From contig NZ_CP067089.2 in the NCBI RefSeq assembly GCF_016616095.2, positions 4,340,001 through 4,404,000 on the forward strand: a DNA stretch of 64,000 nucleotides. Direction: 5' to 3'. The translations under genes and the position numbers were made by a program. Below are positions 16,256 to 25,502 of this stretch, in pieces. Below the pieces are notes generated by a model that was not told the origin of the DNA, made no database searches, and saw nothing but the letters and a program-made list of their open reading frames with translations. The first letter of the stretch is position 1, and each line of letters starts with the position of its first letter. The DNA comes from Breznakiella homolactica. Lineage in GTDB: Bacteria; Spirochaetota; Spirochaetia; Treponematales; Breznakiellaceae.

Positions 16256-18004
16256 ATGGTAAATCTGAAAATAAACGGTATGCCAATCCAGGTTGAGGAA
16301 GGAACTTCCATATTGGATGCGGCGAAAAAGGTAAACATAAAGATTCCCACCCTCTGCTACAATCCGGATCTCCCGCCTTGGGCAGCCTGCGGAATCTGTA
16401 TCGTCCGGATGGAAGGTTCCCCCAAGATGGTCCGGGCCTGTACGACCCCGGTTTCCGAGAACATGAGCGTCATAACCCATGACCCGGAAATTATTGCGGT
16501 CCGCCGGACCGTGGTGGAACTGATCCTCTCGAACCATCCCAACGACTGCCTCCAGTGTCCCCGGAACGGGAACTGCGAACTCCAGACCCTGGCCGCGGAA
16601 TTCGGTATCCGGGAAGTTCCCTTTGCCAATATTTCAAAGGATCTTCCCATCGACGATTCCAATCCGTCCATTATCCTCAATCCGGAAAAATGCGTCCGCT
16701 GCGGACGGTGCGTCAAGGTCTGCCAGGATATGCAGAATGTCTGGGCCATCGAGTTCCTCGGCAGAGGTATCAACGGCCGGATCGCTCCCGCCGCTGATGT
16801 TCCCCTGGGGGACAGCCCGTGTATCAAGTGCGGCCAGTGCGCTGCCCACTGTCCGGTGGGCGCAATCTACGAACGGGACGATACCCGCAAGGTATGGTCG
16901 GCCCTCCAGAATGAAGAGATCCATCCCGTGGTTCAGATCGCTCCGGCGGTCCGGATCGCCCTGGGCGAGGAATTCGGCCTGGAGCCGGGAACCCTGGTCA
17001 CTAAAAAGATTTACGCGGCTCTGCGCCGCCTGGGATTCAAAACTATTTTCGACACCAACTTCTCCGCGGATCTTACGATCATGGAGGAGGGGACCGAACT
17101 GATCCAGCGGCTTACCAAAGGAACCGGGGAAATTCCTCTGATTACCAGCTGCTGTCCGGCCTGGGTCGATTATATGGAAAAATATTATTCCGATATGATT
17201 CCCAATTTCTCCACCGCAAAATCGCCCCAGCAGATGATGGGCGCCATGATCAAGAGCTACTGGGCTGAGAAAGCCGGGGTGGATCCCAAAAAGGTTTACT
17301 CCGTATCGATAATGCCCTGTACGGCGAAAAAATGGGAAACCGACCGGAACAGCGATATGCAGTCCGCCGGGTTCGGCAAGGATGTGGACATTTCCATCAC
17401 TACCCGAGAACTTGCCCGGATGATCAAGCAGGCCGGTATCGACATCATGAGTCTCCCCGATGAGGAAGCGGACAGCCCCATGGGACCTTACACCGGTGCG
17501 GGCACCATCTTCGGCGCCACCGGCGGGGTTATGGAAGCCGCCGTACGGACGGCCCATTTCCTGGTGACCGGCAAGGAACTGGGGGATGTAAACTTCATGC
17601 CCGCCCGGGGCCTCGAAGGCGTCAAGGAAGCGGAAATTGACCTGAACGGGACGAAAATCCGTATCGCGGTGGCCCACCAGATGGGCAATATCGCGGCGGT
17701 ACTGGATAAAATCCGGAACGCCCGGGCGGAAGGCAAAGAAACGCCCTACCACTTTGTGGAAGTTATGGCCTGCCGGGGCGGCTGCATCGGCGGCGGCGGG
17801 CAGCCCTACGGCTGCACCGATGAGATCCGTTCCAAACGAATGGCCGGTATCTACAACGACGATGTAAAATCGACCTACCGGTGTTCCCACCAGAATCCCT
17901 ACATCAAGCAGGTGTACGATGATTTCCTGGGAGAGCCCAACGGCCACAAAGCCCATGAGCTGCTTCATACCCATTATGAAGCGCGGCCGCTGTACATGAA
18001 ATAA
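16256..18004 (+). CDS. hydA: [FeFe]-hydrogenase catalytic subunit (HydA/HndD)
   Basis: 582 aa, cytoplasmic. The N-terminal plant-type [2Fe-2S] domain has C34, C45, C48, C62. The His-ligated [4Fe-4S] site has H94, C98, C101, C107. Two ferredoxin clusters follow (CVRCGRCVKVC and CIKCGQCAAHCP). The H-cluster motifs are all present: L1 TSCCPAW near 296, L2 MPCTAKKWE near 352 and L3 MACRGGCIGGGGQP near 503. The second Cys of TSCCP is the proton-transfer residue. A small-subunit-like tail (MAGIYNDDVKSTYRCSHQNPY) closes the protein. The complex makes H2 from NADH plus reduced ferredoxin, or runs in reverse. Maturases HydEFG are not in this window. Confidence 0.95.
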   Translation: MVNLKINGMPIQVEEGTSILDAAKKVNIKIPTLCYNPDLPPWAACGICIVRMEGSPKMVRACTTPVSENMSVITHDPEIIAVRRTVVELILSNHPNDCLQCPRNGNCELQTLAAEFGIREVPFANISKDLPIDDSNPSIILNPEKCVRCGRCVKVCQDMQNVWAIEFLGRGINGRIAPAADVPLGDSPCIKCGQCAAHCPVGAIYERDDTRKVWSALQNEEIHPVVQIAPAVRIALGEEFGLEPGTLVTKKIYAALRRLGFKTIFDTNFSADLTIMEEGTELIQRLTKGTGEIPLITSCCPAWVDYMEKYYSDMIPNFSTAKSPQQMMGAMIKSYWAEKAGVDPKKVYSVSIMPCTAKKWETDRNSDMQSAGFGKDVDISITTRELARMIKQAGIDIMSLPDEEADSPMGPYTGAGTIFGATGGVMEAAVRTAHFLVTGKELGDVNFMPARGLEGVKEAEIDLNGTKIRIAVAHQMGNIAAVLDKIRNARAEGKETPYHFVEVMACRGGCIGGGGQPYGCTDEIRSKRMAGIYNDDVKSTYRCSHQNPYIKQVYDDFLGEPNGHKAHELLHTHYEARPLYMK

Positions 18005-18037
18005 CACATCTCCGCCGGACCGCGGCGGGGAAGGATG

Positions 18038-18087
18038 GGGTGCCCAGGGGAAACCGGACAATACCGGCCTCCGGGGCACCCTTTTTT
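18038..18087 (+). terminator. Terminator of the hydrogenase operon
   Basis: GGGTGCCC (18038-18045) pairs with GGGCACCC (18074-18081). A second small stem CCGG/CCGG lies inside, and six Ts follow (18082-18087). It starts 34 bases behind the hydA stop. Confidence 0.85.
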
Positions 18088-18212
18088 ATGCCGCCGGATC
18101 CCGCCGCGGCTGAACTATTCCGGCGGTTTCTTTCGGTATTTGACTGCGTTCTCTTGTATAGTAATCGTAAAAAAATGTAGTATTTTCTATGTCTATATAC
18201 TAGGAGGACATT

Positions 18213-19508
18213 GTGGAAAAACTATTCAAGCTTGCGGAACACGGCACCACCGTACGCAGAGAGATACTTGCCGGTCTTACCACGTTTCTGACCATGGCGT
18301 ATATCCTCGCGGTTAATCCGGCTATGCTGGGCAGTATCGGCAACGGGATGACCCCCGGTGCGGTTTTTACCGCCACCGTGGTCGCGTCGATTATCGCAAC
18401 TCTTATTATGGGCTTCGCGGCGAATCTCCCTATTGCCCTGGCTCCCGGTATGGGACTCAACGCTTTTTTTACCTATACGGTAGTTTTCGGCATGGGATAT
18501 TCCTGGCAGCTGGCACTTACCGCGGTATTCCTTGAAGGCCTGGTTTTTGTGGTTCTTTCCCTGTTTAATGTCCGGGAATCCATTGTTAAGGCTATTCCGG
18601 CAAGCCTTAAAAAAGCCGTTGCCGTGGGTATCGGTCTTTTTATCGCATTGATAGGGCTTAAAAACGCCGGAATTATTGTCGGCGATGCGGCGACCCTGGT
18701 TGCCCTGGGGGACGTTACCTCCGGAAGCGCCCTTGTGGGAGTAATCGGCCTGGTTATCACCGCCGCGCTTTTTGTGAACAAAGTTCCCGGAGCCATTCTC
18801 ATCGGAATCCTCGCAACCACCTTGGTTGGCATCCCCTTCCGGGTTACGGCCATCCCCGAAGGTTTTGCTCCCTTCAGTCTGCCTTCGGCTCCGCTGCTTT
18901 TTCATTTTGATTTTTCTTCAATTCTTTCTCTCAAATTTCTGACGGTTCTGTTTACGTTCCTTTTTGTGGATATCTTTGATACCGTGGGAACCCTGGTAGG
19001 GGTAACTACCCAGGCGGGGCTGACCGATAAAAACGGGGATATTCCCCGGGTTAAACAGGCTTTTCTCGCCGATGCGGTGGGGACCGTCGCGGGCGCGGCC
19101 CTGGGGACTTCCACAGTGACAAGCTACATAGAAAGCGCTTCCGGTGTGGCCGCCGGGGGACGGACCGGCCTTACGTCTTTGTCCACGGCGTTTTTCTTTT
19201 TCCTGGCGCTCTTTCTTTCACCCCTGTTCCTGCTCATTCCCGGGGCCGCTACCGCGCCGGCTCTTGTGATGGTTGGCTTCCTTATGATGCGTTCCGTCAC
19301 GGAGATCAATTTTTCCGACCCCACCGAAGGGATACCGGCATTTATGGCGATTATTATGATGCCCTTTGCCTACAGTATCGCCGAAGGCATTGTATATGGA
19401 GTGCTCTCTTATGTAGTTCTCAAAGCCGTTACGGGGAAATTCATGGAGATTTCGCTCTTAACATGGATACTCTTCGGGGTGTTTATACTTCGTTTTTTTA
19501 TTTCCTGA
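18213..19508 (+). CDS. Purine permease, NCS2 family AzgA/PbuG type
   Basis: 431 aa, 12-14 hydrophobic segments. AGLTTFLTMAYILAVNPAML, the ALAPGMGLNAFFTYTVVFG region and LFVDIFDTVGTLVGV are the AzgA-group motifs (adenine, guanine or hypoxanthine with proton symport). The start is GTG 18213, five bases after GGAGG (18203-18207). The 208-base upstream gap contains no recognisable purine riboswitch. It stands alone between the hydrogenase terminator and a short acetyltransferase gene. Confidence 0.88.
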   Translation: MEKLFKLAEHGTTVRREILAGLTTFLTMAYILAVNPAMLGSIGNGMTPGAVFTATVVASIIATLIMGFAANLPIALAPGMGLNAFFTYTVVFGMGYSWQLALTAVFLEGLVFVVLSLFNVRESIVKAIPASLKKAVAVGIGLFIALIGLKNAGIIVGDAATLVALGDVTSGSALVGVIGLVITAALFVNKVPGAILIGILATTLVGIPFRVTAIPEGFAPFSLPSAPLLFHFDFSSILSLKFLTVLFTFLFVDIFDTVGTLVGVTTQAGLTDKNGDIPRVKQAFLADAVGTVAGAALGTSTVTSYIESASGVAAGGRTGLTSLSTAFFFFLALFLSPLFLLIPGAATAPALVMVGFLMMRSVTEINFSDPTEGIPAFMAIIMMPFAYSIAEGIVYGVLSYVVLKAVTGKFMEISLLTWILFGVFILRFFIS

Positions 19509-19545
19509 ATTTGACGCAGGAAACATAAAAAATTAAAATCGTTGT

Positions 19546-20100
19546 ATGATTACTTTACGGCATGCCCGTCCGGATGAAAAACGGAAGGCCTACGAATGGC
19601 TCTGTCATTCGGATATTACCGCGTCCTGTATGGGACCTCCCGATTTTCCCGGACAGCCTGTTCCCGACTGGGAACAGTTCCAGGAGGATTTTCAGGATTT
19701 CTACTTTTCCAAGGAAGGGCGGGATAAAGGTTCCGTAATGGTGATTGAGCATAACGGTGACGAAATAGGCTGTGTGTGCTACGCCTGTTACCACGTAAAA
19801 AACCGCAAAGCGGAAATTGACATCTGGATGCGGTCCTCGGAATACTGCGGCAAGGGGTATGGTTCCCGGTCGATTAAGATGCTGATGGAATATCTCCGTG
19901 ACGCCCGGGGACTTCACCAGTTTATTATCCGCCCCTCGGAGCGGAATACCCGGGCAATCCGGGCGTATGAAAAAGCGGGATTCCGGCGGCCGCCGGATAA
20001 AAACGCCGCCGTCCGCAGATTTCTTAAAGAAGAATACTTAGAGGAACTGGGCCCCGGCGATTACGGCCCGGATGAAACCGCGGTCCTGATCCTGGAATGA
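19546..20100 (+). CDS. GNAT-family N-acetyltransferase
   Basis: 184 aa, Acetyltransf_3-like (RimJ/RimL or aminoglycoside 6'-N-acetyltransferase shape). The acetyl-CoA loop is SSEYCGKGYGSRSIKMLMEY near residues 102-121 (Q/R-x-x-G-x-G/A pattern), and the C-terminal NTRAIRAYEKAGF is the closing GNAT motif. The substrate is not predictable. It lies 37 bases after the purine permease without a clear ribosome-binding site; initiation may be coupled or weak. Confidence 0.8.
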   Translation: MITLRHARPDEKRKAYEWLCHSDITASCMGPPDFPGQPVPDWEQFQEDFQDFYFSKEGRDKGSVMVIEHNGDEIGCVCYACYHVKNRKAEIDIWMRSSEYCGKGYGSRSIKMLMEYLRDARGLHQFIIRPSERNTRAIRAYEKAGFRRPPDKNAAVRRFLKEEYLEELGPGDYGPDETAVLILE

Positions 20101-20129
20101 CGGCGCCGCCTTTTTAAAGGGACTTTCGC

Positions 20130-20157
20130 TTGAATTTCCCCGGTACTGTAATATACT
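20130..20157 (+). promoter_or_regulatory. Candidate promoter of the DinB-like gene
   Basis: TTGAAT (20130-20135) and TATACT (20152-20157) are separated by 16 bases. Both lie within the 111-base gap before ATG 20212. Confidence 0.5.
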
Positions 20158-20211
20158 TGAGGAAGGTTTTAAATACTGCATTCCTAATTTAACAAATTTC
20201 AGGAGGAAAAA

Positions 20212-20748
20212 ATGAAAGACACTCTGTTGATGTTCGCAAAGGACAACAAAGAAACCAACAAAACCGTATTTGATCTGCTGGATAAACTTTCCAATGAGGA
20301 CCGGGAAAAAGACCGGGGAAGCCATTACGGCAGTCTGTCCGGCCTGCTCCGGCATATTCTGGGCGGGACAATATACTTTCAAGGGATGTTCAAATCTTCC
20401 CTTAAAGGGACCATGGCTGATCCCAAAGCTCTGTCAAAAATAGATATGATCTCTTTTCCCGACGCCCAGCTCAGCGCGGATCAGTGGAAAAGCCTGGCGG
20501 GCCATCTGGAAGCCGCCGATCAGGCTACCATCAGTTTTATTGAAGGACTGAATGAAGACGATTTTCAGCTTCCCATTAATATTGACTGGTACGAAGGCAG
20601 TCCCGCCACGGTGCCCCTGTTTTTCCTGCTCAATCAGCTTATGGTCCACCATATCCACCACCGGGGGCAGATTTCCCAGATCCTGGATGAGATGAAAGTC
20701 GATAATGATTTCTCGGGGATCAATATTAATTTTCTGCCGGAGCCGTAA
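20212..20748 (+). CDS. DinB-like four-helix-bundle protein
   Basis: 178 aa, no signal peptide. It has the DinB/DfsB layout: an early His in SLSGLLRHILGG and a C-terminal HHIHHRGQISQ that supplies the other metal-binding His residues. Members are metal-dependent thiol transferases or damage-inducible proteins of unknown detail. AGGAGG precedes ATG 20212. It is a single transcription unit between promoter 20130 and terminator 20781. Confidence 0.78.
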   Translation: MKDTLLMFAKDNKETNKTVFDLLDKLSNEDREKDRGSHYGSLSGLLRHILGGTIYFQGMFKSSLKGTMADPKALSKIDMISFPDAQLSADQWKSLAGHLEAADQATISFIEGLNEDDFQLPINIDWYEGSPATVPLFFLLNQLMVHHIHHRGQISQILDEMKVDNDFSGININFLPEP

Positions 20749-20780
20749 ACAGCGGACCCGAAAGAATAAGTCTCTGACGA

Positions 20781-20810
20781 AAAAGGCCGGTTTTAGAACC
20801 GGCCTTTTTT
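20781..20810. terminator. Bidirectional terminator between convergent genes
   Basis: AAAAGGCCGGTT (20781-20792) pairs perfectly with AACCGGCCTTTT (20797-20808) around a TTAG loop. The T-run on the plus strand and the A-run (Ts on the minus strand) make it usable from both sides. Confidence 0.9.
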
Positions 20811-20819
20811 GTCCCCCTG

Positions 20820-21446
20820 TCAGGGATTGTGGGTAAAATCCCTGCTGTTGCCGAGGAACAGCGACTCTATCGCGTGTTTGTTTCCGAGACCGGTAAAATC
20901 AACCTTCCATATTTCACCGTTGTTGGGAAACGCTTTTGGGTACCCGGGGAGTGTGTTTTCCAGGGCTCCGCGGATAAGCCGGAATACCACCGCATGGGTT
21001 ACGATGAGGTAATTCTTATTGTTCCCCGCGTCACCATTGAATTCCGAAAGGAAATTACATACCCTTTGGGCGATCATTTCATAGGACTCACCGCCGCCCC
21101 GGGGAACCCAGTTCCACCGGTCCATAGGGTCCTGCCGGTAATCGGGTTCGGATTTTACTTCGTCGTAGGTCATGCCGGAGAAGATGCCCAGATGCTGCTC
21201 CGCCAGGCGTATATCCTGTCCGACGGGAAGCCCATACCGTCTGCCAAAGGGTTCCGCTGTCTGGACGGCCCGGAGCAGAGGCGATGAAATGATCCTGTCC
21301 AGGCCGGTAATTTCCCTGAACTGGGAAGCAATCAGCTCCGCCTCCCGTTTCCCTTCTTCGGTGAGAGGGAAGGGGAGCTGGCTTGCCAGGATCCGTTTGC
21401 TGTTTGCTTCGCTTTCGGCGTGGCGGATAAAATACAGAACGGCCAT
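20820..21446 (-). CDS. Histidine phosphatase (phosphoglycerate-mutase-like)
   Basis: 208 aa. The catalytic motif FIRHAESEANS (RHA instead of the usual RHG) is at residues 6-16. SSPLLRAVQTAEPF and YLIVTHAVVFRLI provide the second Arg and second His of the superfamily active site. The N-terminal half resembles cobalamin/fructose-2,6-bisphosphatase-like phosphatases. It is the last gene of the ABC operon, beginning three bases after the ATPase stop, so it may dephosphorylate an imported organophosphate. That link is inference. Confidence 0.8.
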   Translation of the reverse strand: MAVLYFIRHAESEANSKRILASQLPFPLTEEGKREAELIASQFREITGLDRIISSPLLRAVQTAEPFGRRYGLPVGQDIRLAEQHLGIFSGMTYDEVKSEPDYRQDPMDRWNWVPRGGGESYEMIAQRVCNFLSEFNGDAGNNKNYLIVTHAVVFRLIRGALENTLPGYPKAFPNNGEIWKVDFTGLGNKHAIESLFLGNSRDFTHNP

Positions 21447-21449
21447 TGT

Positions 21450-22541
21450 TTACCGGGGAATGATGTGGGCGCTTACCGGATCAAATGACACGGACACCCG
21501 GTCTCCTTCCTTGTAAAAACCTTCCTGGATAGGATTGTGGGAAACCGCGACAACGGGTTTATCCCTGCCTTCAACGGAAAGCTCATACTCCATGGTTGCC
21601 CCCAGATATACCGCCTGGGATACGGCGGCGCTGAAGAACGTATGGGCTGTTTTATCAGAGGAAAGTTTCAGACCCTCGGGGCGGATAACGATATACGCTT
21701 TATCGCCTTTTTTAAGATCCTTCTGCCAGCTCGGGTAGTTCCGGTCGGTTCCGTCAACCGCGACTGTAATTGATTCAGCCCCGATCTCAGTAACGTCGGC
21801 TTCGATAAAATTTGCCCTTCCGATAAAGTCCGCCACAAAATAATTCTGCGGCCGGGAATAAATTTCAAAGGGCGTCCCGATCTGCTGGATAACCCCTTTG
21901 TCCATAACCATAATCCGGTCGCTGACGGTCATGGCTTCGCTCTGGTCGTGGGTAACATAGATGCTGGTGATGCCGAACTGTTTCTGGATTCTGCGGATTT
22001 CCGTACGCATGTGCTCCCTGAGTTTCGCGTCCAGGTTTGAAAGGGGTTCGTCAAAAAGAAGCACCTTGGGTTTGTTGACAATGGCCCGCGCCAGGGCAAC
22101 CCGCTGCTGCTGGCCGCCGGAGAGCTGGCTGGGCTGACGGTTTCCCAGAGTAGTAAGTCCCATGGTTTCCATTATTTTGTCGGTTTCTTCTTTTATTACG
22201 TTTTTTTTCATGCCCTTGAGTTCCAGGCCGAATCCGATATTCTGCCGTACCGACAGGTGCGGGAAAATCGCGTAGGACTGGAAGACCATGGAGGTATCAC
22301 GCTTGTTGGCGGGAAGGTCGTTGACCAGCTCCCCGCCGATAAACACGTCTCCGGCGGTCTGGTTTTCGAAACCGCTGATAATCCTGAGGGTGGTGGTTTT
22401 GCCGCACCCCGAGGGCCCGAGGAAGGTCACCATTTCACCGTCCAGAATCTTGATATTCACATTGTTGACGGCGGTGAATTCCTTATCCTTATTGTCATGG
22501 TCCGTAAAAACCTTGGTTACATTGACTAATTCTACGCTCAT
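21450..22541 (-). CDS. ABC importer ATPase (FbpC/PhnT/PotA type)
   Basis: 363 aa. Walker A GPSGCGKTT at residues 38-46, signature LSGGQQQRVALARAI, Walker B LLFDEPLSNLD and switch His in YVTHDQ are all intact. A C-terminal TOBE domain (RANFIEADVTEI onward) is typical of iron, phosphonate, polyamine or sulfate importers. It lies in an operon with the fused permease (22594) and receptor (24364). The substrate is treated under the receptor. Confidence 0.88.
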   Translation of the reverse strand: MSVELVNVTKVFTDHDNKDKEFTAVNNVNIKILDGEMVTFLGPSGCGKTTTLRIISGFENQTAGDVFIGGELVNDLPANKRDTSMVFQSYAIFPHLSVRQNIGFGLELKGMKKNVIKEETDKIMETMGLTTLGNRQPSQLSGGQQQRVALARAIVNKPKVLLFDEPLSNLDAKLREHMRTEIRRIQKQFGITSIYVTHDQSEAMTVSDRIMVMDKGVIQQIGTPFEIYSRPQNYFVADFIGRANFIEADVTEIGAESITVAVDGTDRNYPSWQKDLKKGDKAYIVIRPEGLKLSSDKTAHTFFSAAVSQAVYLGATMEYELSVEGRDKPVVAVSHNPIQEGFYKEGDRVSVSFDPVSAHIIPR

Positions 22542-22593
22542 AGGTCTGCTCCTTGTTTATGGGCGGTACCGGAAAATCCGGGATGTTTCGCTG

Positions 22594-24282
22594 CTATTGG
22601 GTCAGTATGGAACTGGTTGTCTTGTACTTAACCCGGAGTATGAATTTGATTACTGCCATGGCTACCAGGATAATAGCTACCAGGATGACGCTGAATGCCG
22701 CCGCCGCTCCGATACGGCCGCTTTCAACCTGGCTCATGATCTGGACGGTCATGAAATTCCACCGGGCGGAAACCAGAAAGATGGCGGCGCTGATAGCGGT
22801 CATACCGCGGACAAAGGCGAAAATCAGTCCGCTGAAGAACGCCGGAATCATCAGGGGCAGGGTGATTTTCCTAAATGTGGTATTGCTGTCCGCCCCCAGG
22901 TCCACCGCCGCTTCCTCGATACTGGGGTCGATCTGTTTCAGCACCGCGACACCGCCTTGTATACCTACCGGTATGTAGCGGAAGATAAAGTTGAGCAGCA
23001 GAATCGCCAGGGTTCCGGTTAGGTAAAACGGCGCCGAGTTAAACGCCAGAATGTAGCCGATACCGATTACCGTACCGGGGACGGCGAAACTGAGCATGCT
23101 GGTAAATTCCATGTACCTGCGGCCGATAAACTGTTTGCGCACCACCAGGAACGCGATGACCATACCCAGGATTCCGCTGATCGGCGTTGAAAGACCCGCG
23201 ATCACCAGGGTATCAAGCACCGCTTTGAACCCGACTTTGAATACGTACTGGAAATTGTTCAGAGTCAGGGAATTGTCATTCCCCCAGGTTTTCGCGAAAG
23301 CGCCCCAGAGAATAGTAACATACACCAGAAGCACCAGGGCCGCTATGAGGCTAACCACCACAAAAATGGCCCACCGGGCTCCGGGACTTACCACTTTGTT
23401 GCTGGAAGCCGTGGGTTTTCCCGTGACCGTAATATACTGTTTTTTGCTGACCCAGTATTTCTGGAGCAGGTATGCCGTCATGGACGGTATGAGCAGCACA
23501 AATGCCAGGGCAGCGCCCTTGGGCAGGTTGTACATACCCGTGATTTCCAGGTACGCCTGGACGGACAGAATCGGAAAATTGCTCCCCGCCAGTATGAGGG
23601 GATTGCCGAAATCCGCCAGGGATTCAACAAACAGAATCAGAATGGATGACGCGATTCCGGGAACCGCCAGGGGCAGGGTAACCTTAAAGAAAATCTTCAG
23701 CCGGTTGCCCCCGAGATCCATGGCCGCGTCCTCCAGGGTCGGGTTGATGGATTCCAGAACCCCCCGCATGGTTATGTATCCCACCGGGAAAAAGGTCAGG
23801 ACCTGGGCAAAGAGCAGTCCCTTGAATCCGTATACATTGGCCTGCCGGAGGCCGAGCAGGGTTGAGGAAATCAGCCCGTTGTTGCCGAAGAGCATAATAA
23901 TAGCCAGGGCGCCGATAAAGGGCGGGCTTATGATAGGAATTGTCGCAATAATATTGAAAAATCTTTTTCCGGGAATATCCGCCCTCACCAGGGCATAGGC
24001 GAAAATAAAGCCCACCAAAGTTCCCAGAACCGCCGTAAGAGCTCCCATCATCAGGGAATTCCACAATGCCTGGCGGTAATACCAGAAACTGAAGGCTTCC
24101 TTAAAATTAATCAGGGAAAATTTCCCGCCGGACTGGAAACTGACAATACAAATCCGGATCAGGGGATACACAATAAAAAGGGTAAGACTTGCGATAAGCA
24201 GGATTATAACAATCAGCAGCAAGGGGTCCTTGCTCAGTTTCTTAAGATCCCGCAGGGCTCCGTTAAATTTCAGGTGTTTCAT
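22594..24282 (-). CDS. Fused double-domain ABC permease (FbpB/PhnU2/AfuB type)
   Basis: 562 aa, about twelve helices in two homologous halves (about 1-275 and 300-562), each with its own EAA loop (NPTLEDAAMDLGGNRLKIFF and DPSIEEAAVDLGADSNTTFR). Both halves of the channel are therefore on one chain, as in iron-type FbpB and in the 2-aminoethylphosphonate permease PhnU2. ATG 24282 is preceded by GAGAGG on the minus strand. An intrinsic-terminator-like hairpin (24310-24354) lies just upstream, between the receptor gene and this one. Confidence 0.85.
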   Translation of the reverse strand: MKHLKFNGALRDLKKLSKDPLLLIVIILLIASLTLFIVYPLIRICIVSFQSGGKFSLINFKEAFSFWYYRQALWNSLMMGALTAVLGTLVGFIFAYALVRADIPGKRFFNIIATIPIISPPFIGALAIIMLFGNNGLISSTLLGLRQANVYGFKGLLFAQVLTFFPVGYITMRGVLESINPTLEDAAMDLGGNRLKIFFKVTLPLAVPGIASSILILFVESLADFGNPLILAGSNFPILSVQAYLEITGMYNLPKGAALAFVLLIPSMTAYLLQKYWVSKKQYITVTGKPTASSNKVVSPGARWAIFVVVSLIAALVLLVYVTILWGAFAKTWGNDNSLTLNNFQYVFKVGFKAVLDTLVIAGLSTPISGILGMVIAFLVVRKQFIGRRYMEFTSMLSFAVPGTVIGIGYILAFNSAPFYLTGTLAILLLNFIFRYIPVGIQGGVAVLKQIDPSIEEAAVDLGADSNTTFRKITLPLMIPAFFSGLIFAFVRGMTAISAAIFLVSARWNFMTVQIMSQVESGRIGAAAAFSVILVAIILVAMAVIKFILRVKYKTTSSILTQ

Positions 24283-24309
24283 GCTGCCTCTCTCTGCATT
24301 GCGGTCAAG

Positions 24310-24354
24310 AAAAAAGCCGGAAAAGCTCCGCTCCGGGAGCGGTGCTTCTCCGGC
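24310..24354 (-). terminator. Intra-operon attenuator/terminator after the receptor gene
   Basis: Read on the minus strand, GCCGGAGAAGC pairs with GCTTTTCCGGC (one mismatch), enclosing a second perfect stem CCGCTC/GAGCGG. Six Ts follow (24310-24315 on the plus strand are As). It is a complete intrinsic terminator placed inside the operon, so only part of the transcripts should reach the permease gene. Confidence 0.75.
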
Positions 24355-24363
24355 GGTCCGTTG

Positions 24364-25386
24364 TTACCTGGCGGTCAGTACCTGGTTGACCCAGCGTTCT
24401 ACCAGCCGGTTGGTGTTTTCGGCGTAATAATCCGTGTCATAGGAAATAACCTTCAGGCTGCTGAAGGGGGGCATTCCGGGGCCGAGCTTCGCTTCGGGAA
24501 TAACCGGATAGAAGAAGGTGTTCTTGTCGCTCAGCGAATCCTGACCCTGTTTGCTTACGAGCCAGTCCACGAAAATCTGGGCGGCTTCGAGGTTTTTTAC
24601 ACCCTTGAGGATGGATACCGCGGGGGCTTCAAAACCGACGCCTTCGCTGGGGAATACCACTTCCACGGGGTAGTCCTGTTCAATAAAGCTGAAGAACGCG
24701 GGGGTAAACTGAATCCCGATGGCGCAGTCGCCCACGCCCACACCCTTTGAGGGGCCGGTACCGGAGGATGTATAGGTCTGGATATTCCGGTTGAGTTTCG
24801 CCATGTAATCAAACGCGGCGTCTTCGCCCATCATTTCCACCAGGGCGTACACCATGACTTTGGCGGTTCCCGCACTCTGGGGCGTCGGCGCCTGGATGAT
24901 TCCTTTATATTCGGGTTTGAGCAGATCCGCCCAGGATGTGGGCATGGGTGCTCCCGCCCGGGCGAGGGCGTTGGTGTTGACACCGAAGCAGAGGGGGTTC
25001 ATGTAAAAACAGCGCCAATAGCCGTCGGGGTCTTTGAAAATACCGTCCAGGTGGTCATAGGCCGCGCTTTTGTAGGCAATGGTCAGCCCCTGGTCCTTGG
25101 CGGAAATATGGTTGTCGCTGGGAGCGCCCAGCCAGATATCGGCCTGGGGCCGGCCGGCTTCGGCCTGGATCCGCGCCAGGGCGGGGCCGGAAGACAGGTG
25201 CACCGATTGTACCTTGATTCCCGTATCGGCAGTAAAAGCCTCAAGTATTTTCTGGGTGTTTTCTTCATCAACGCTCGCGTAAACCACTAATTCCTTAGCG
25301 GATGAAGAACCGTCTTTCCCGCCGCCGGCAAAAGCCGGAACCAGAAGCAGGGAGCATAATACCGCTCCAAGTAACAGTTTTTTCAT
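24364..25386 (-). CDS. Solute-binding protein of an iron/phosphonate/sugar-phosphate-type ABC importer
   Basis: 340 aa. The signal peptide ends PAFA before GGGKDG. The fold is family 1/Fe(3+)-type (LVVYASVDEENTQKILEAF, ADIWLGAPSDN, GTAKVMVYALVEMMGEDAAF). The start is ATG 25386, five bases after GGAGG; an upstream in-frame TTG is less likely. The dityrosine normally found in ferric-binding proteins after a G-x-x-x-I-G segment is absent here (CAIGIQFTPAFFSFIEQ), so ferric iron is doubtful. With a phosphatase in the operon and transketolase and deoC adjacent, an organophosphate (phosphonate, phosphoglycerate or sugar phosphate, as in PhnS or AfuA) is my preferred inference. Confidence 0.75.
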   Translation of the reverse strand: MKKLLLGAVLCSLLLVPAFAGGGKDGSSSAKELVVYASVDEENTQKILEAFTADTGIKVQSVHLSSGPALARIQAEAGRPQADIWLGAPSDNHISAKDQGLTIAYKSAAYDHLDGIFKDPDGYWRCFYMNPLCFGVNTNALARAGAPMPTSWADLLKPEYKGIIQAPTPQSAGTAKVMVYALVEMMGEDAAFDYMAKLNRNIQTYTSSGTGPSKGVGVGDCAIGIQFTPAFFSFIEQDYPVEVVFPSEGVGFEAPAVSILKGVKNLEAAQIFVDWLVSKQGQDSLSDKNTFFYPVIPEAKLGPGMPPFSSLKVISYDTDYYAENTNRLVERWVNQVLTAR

Positions 25387-25445
25387 GGTAACCTCCAATA
25401 TAATTACCGGACCAGCGTACGGACCGGCAAAAGTACTTTTCTATA

Positions 25446-25476
25446 AGTATAGGCGGTAATACCGGGTGTCCGCCAA
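25446..25476 (-). promoter_or_regulatory. Possible promoter of the ABC importer operon
   Basis: On the minus strand TTGGCG (25471-25476) is followed after 19 bases by TATACT (25446-25451). The -10 is good, but the spacer is long and the -35 only moderate. If used, the importer could be expressed apart from the transketolase genes. Confidence 0.3.
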
Positions 25477-25502
25477 CGGGAACCGTCCCGGACTGATATG
25501 TA

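Noticed and set aside
18088..18212. Purine riboswitch upstream of the purine permease
   Set aside because: The region is short, and I could not find the conserved three-way junction bases or a terminator/antiterminator pair.
24364..25386. Confident ferric-iron importer assignment
   Set aside because: The receptor lacks the expected dityrosine, and the gene context points to organophosphates, so the substrate is left open.
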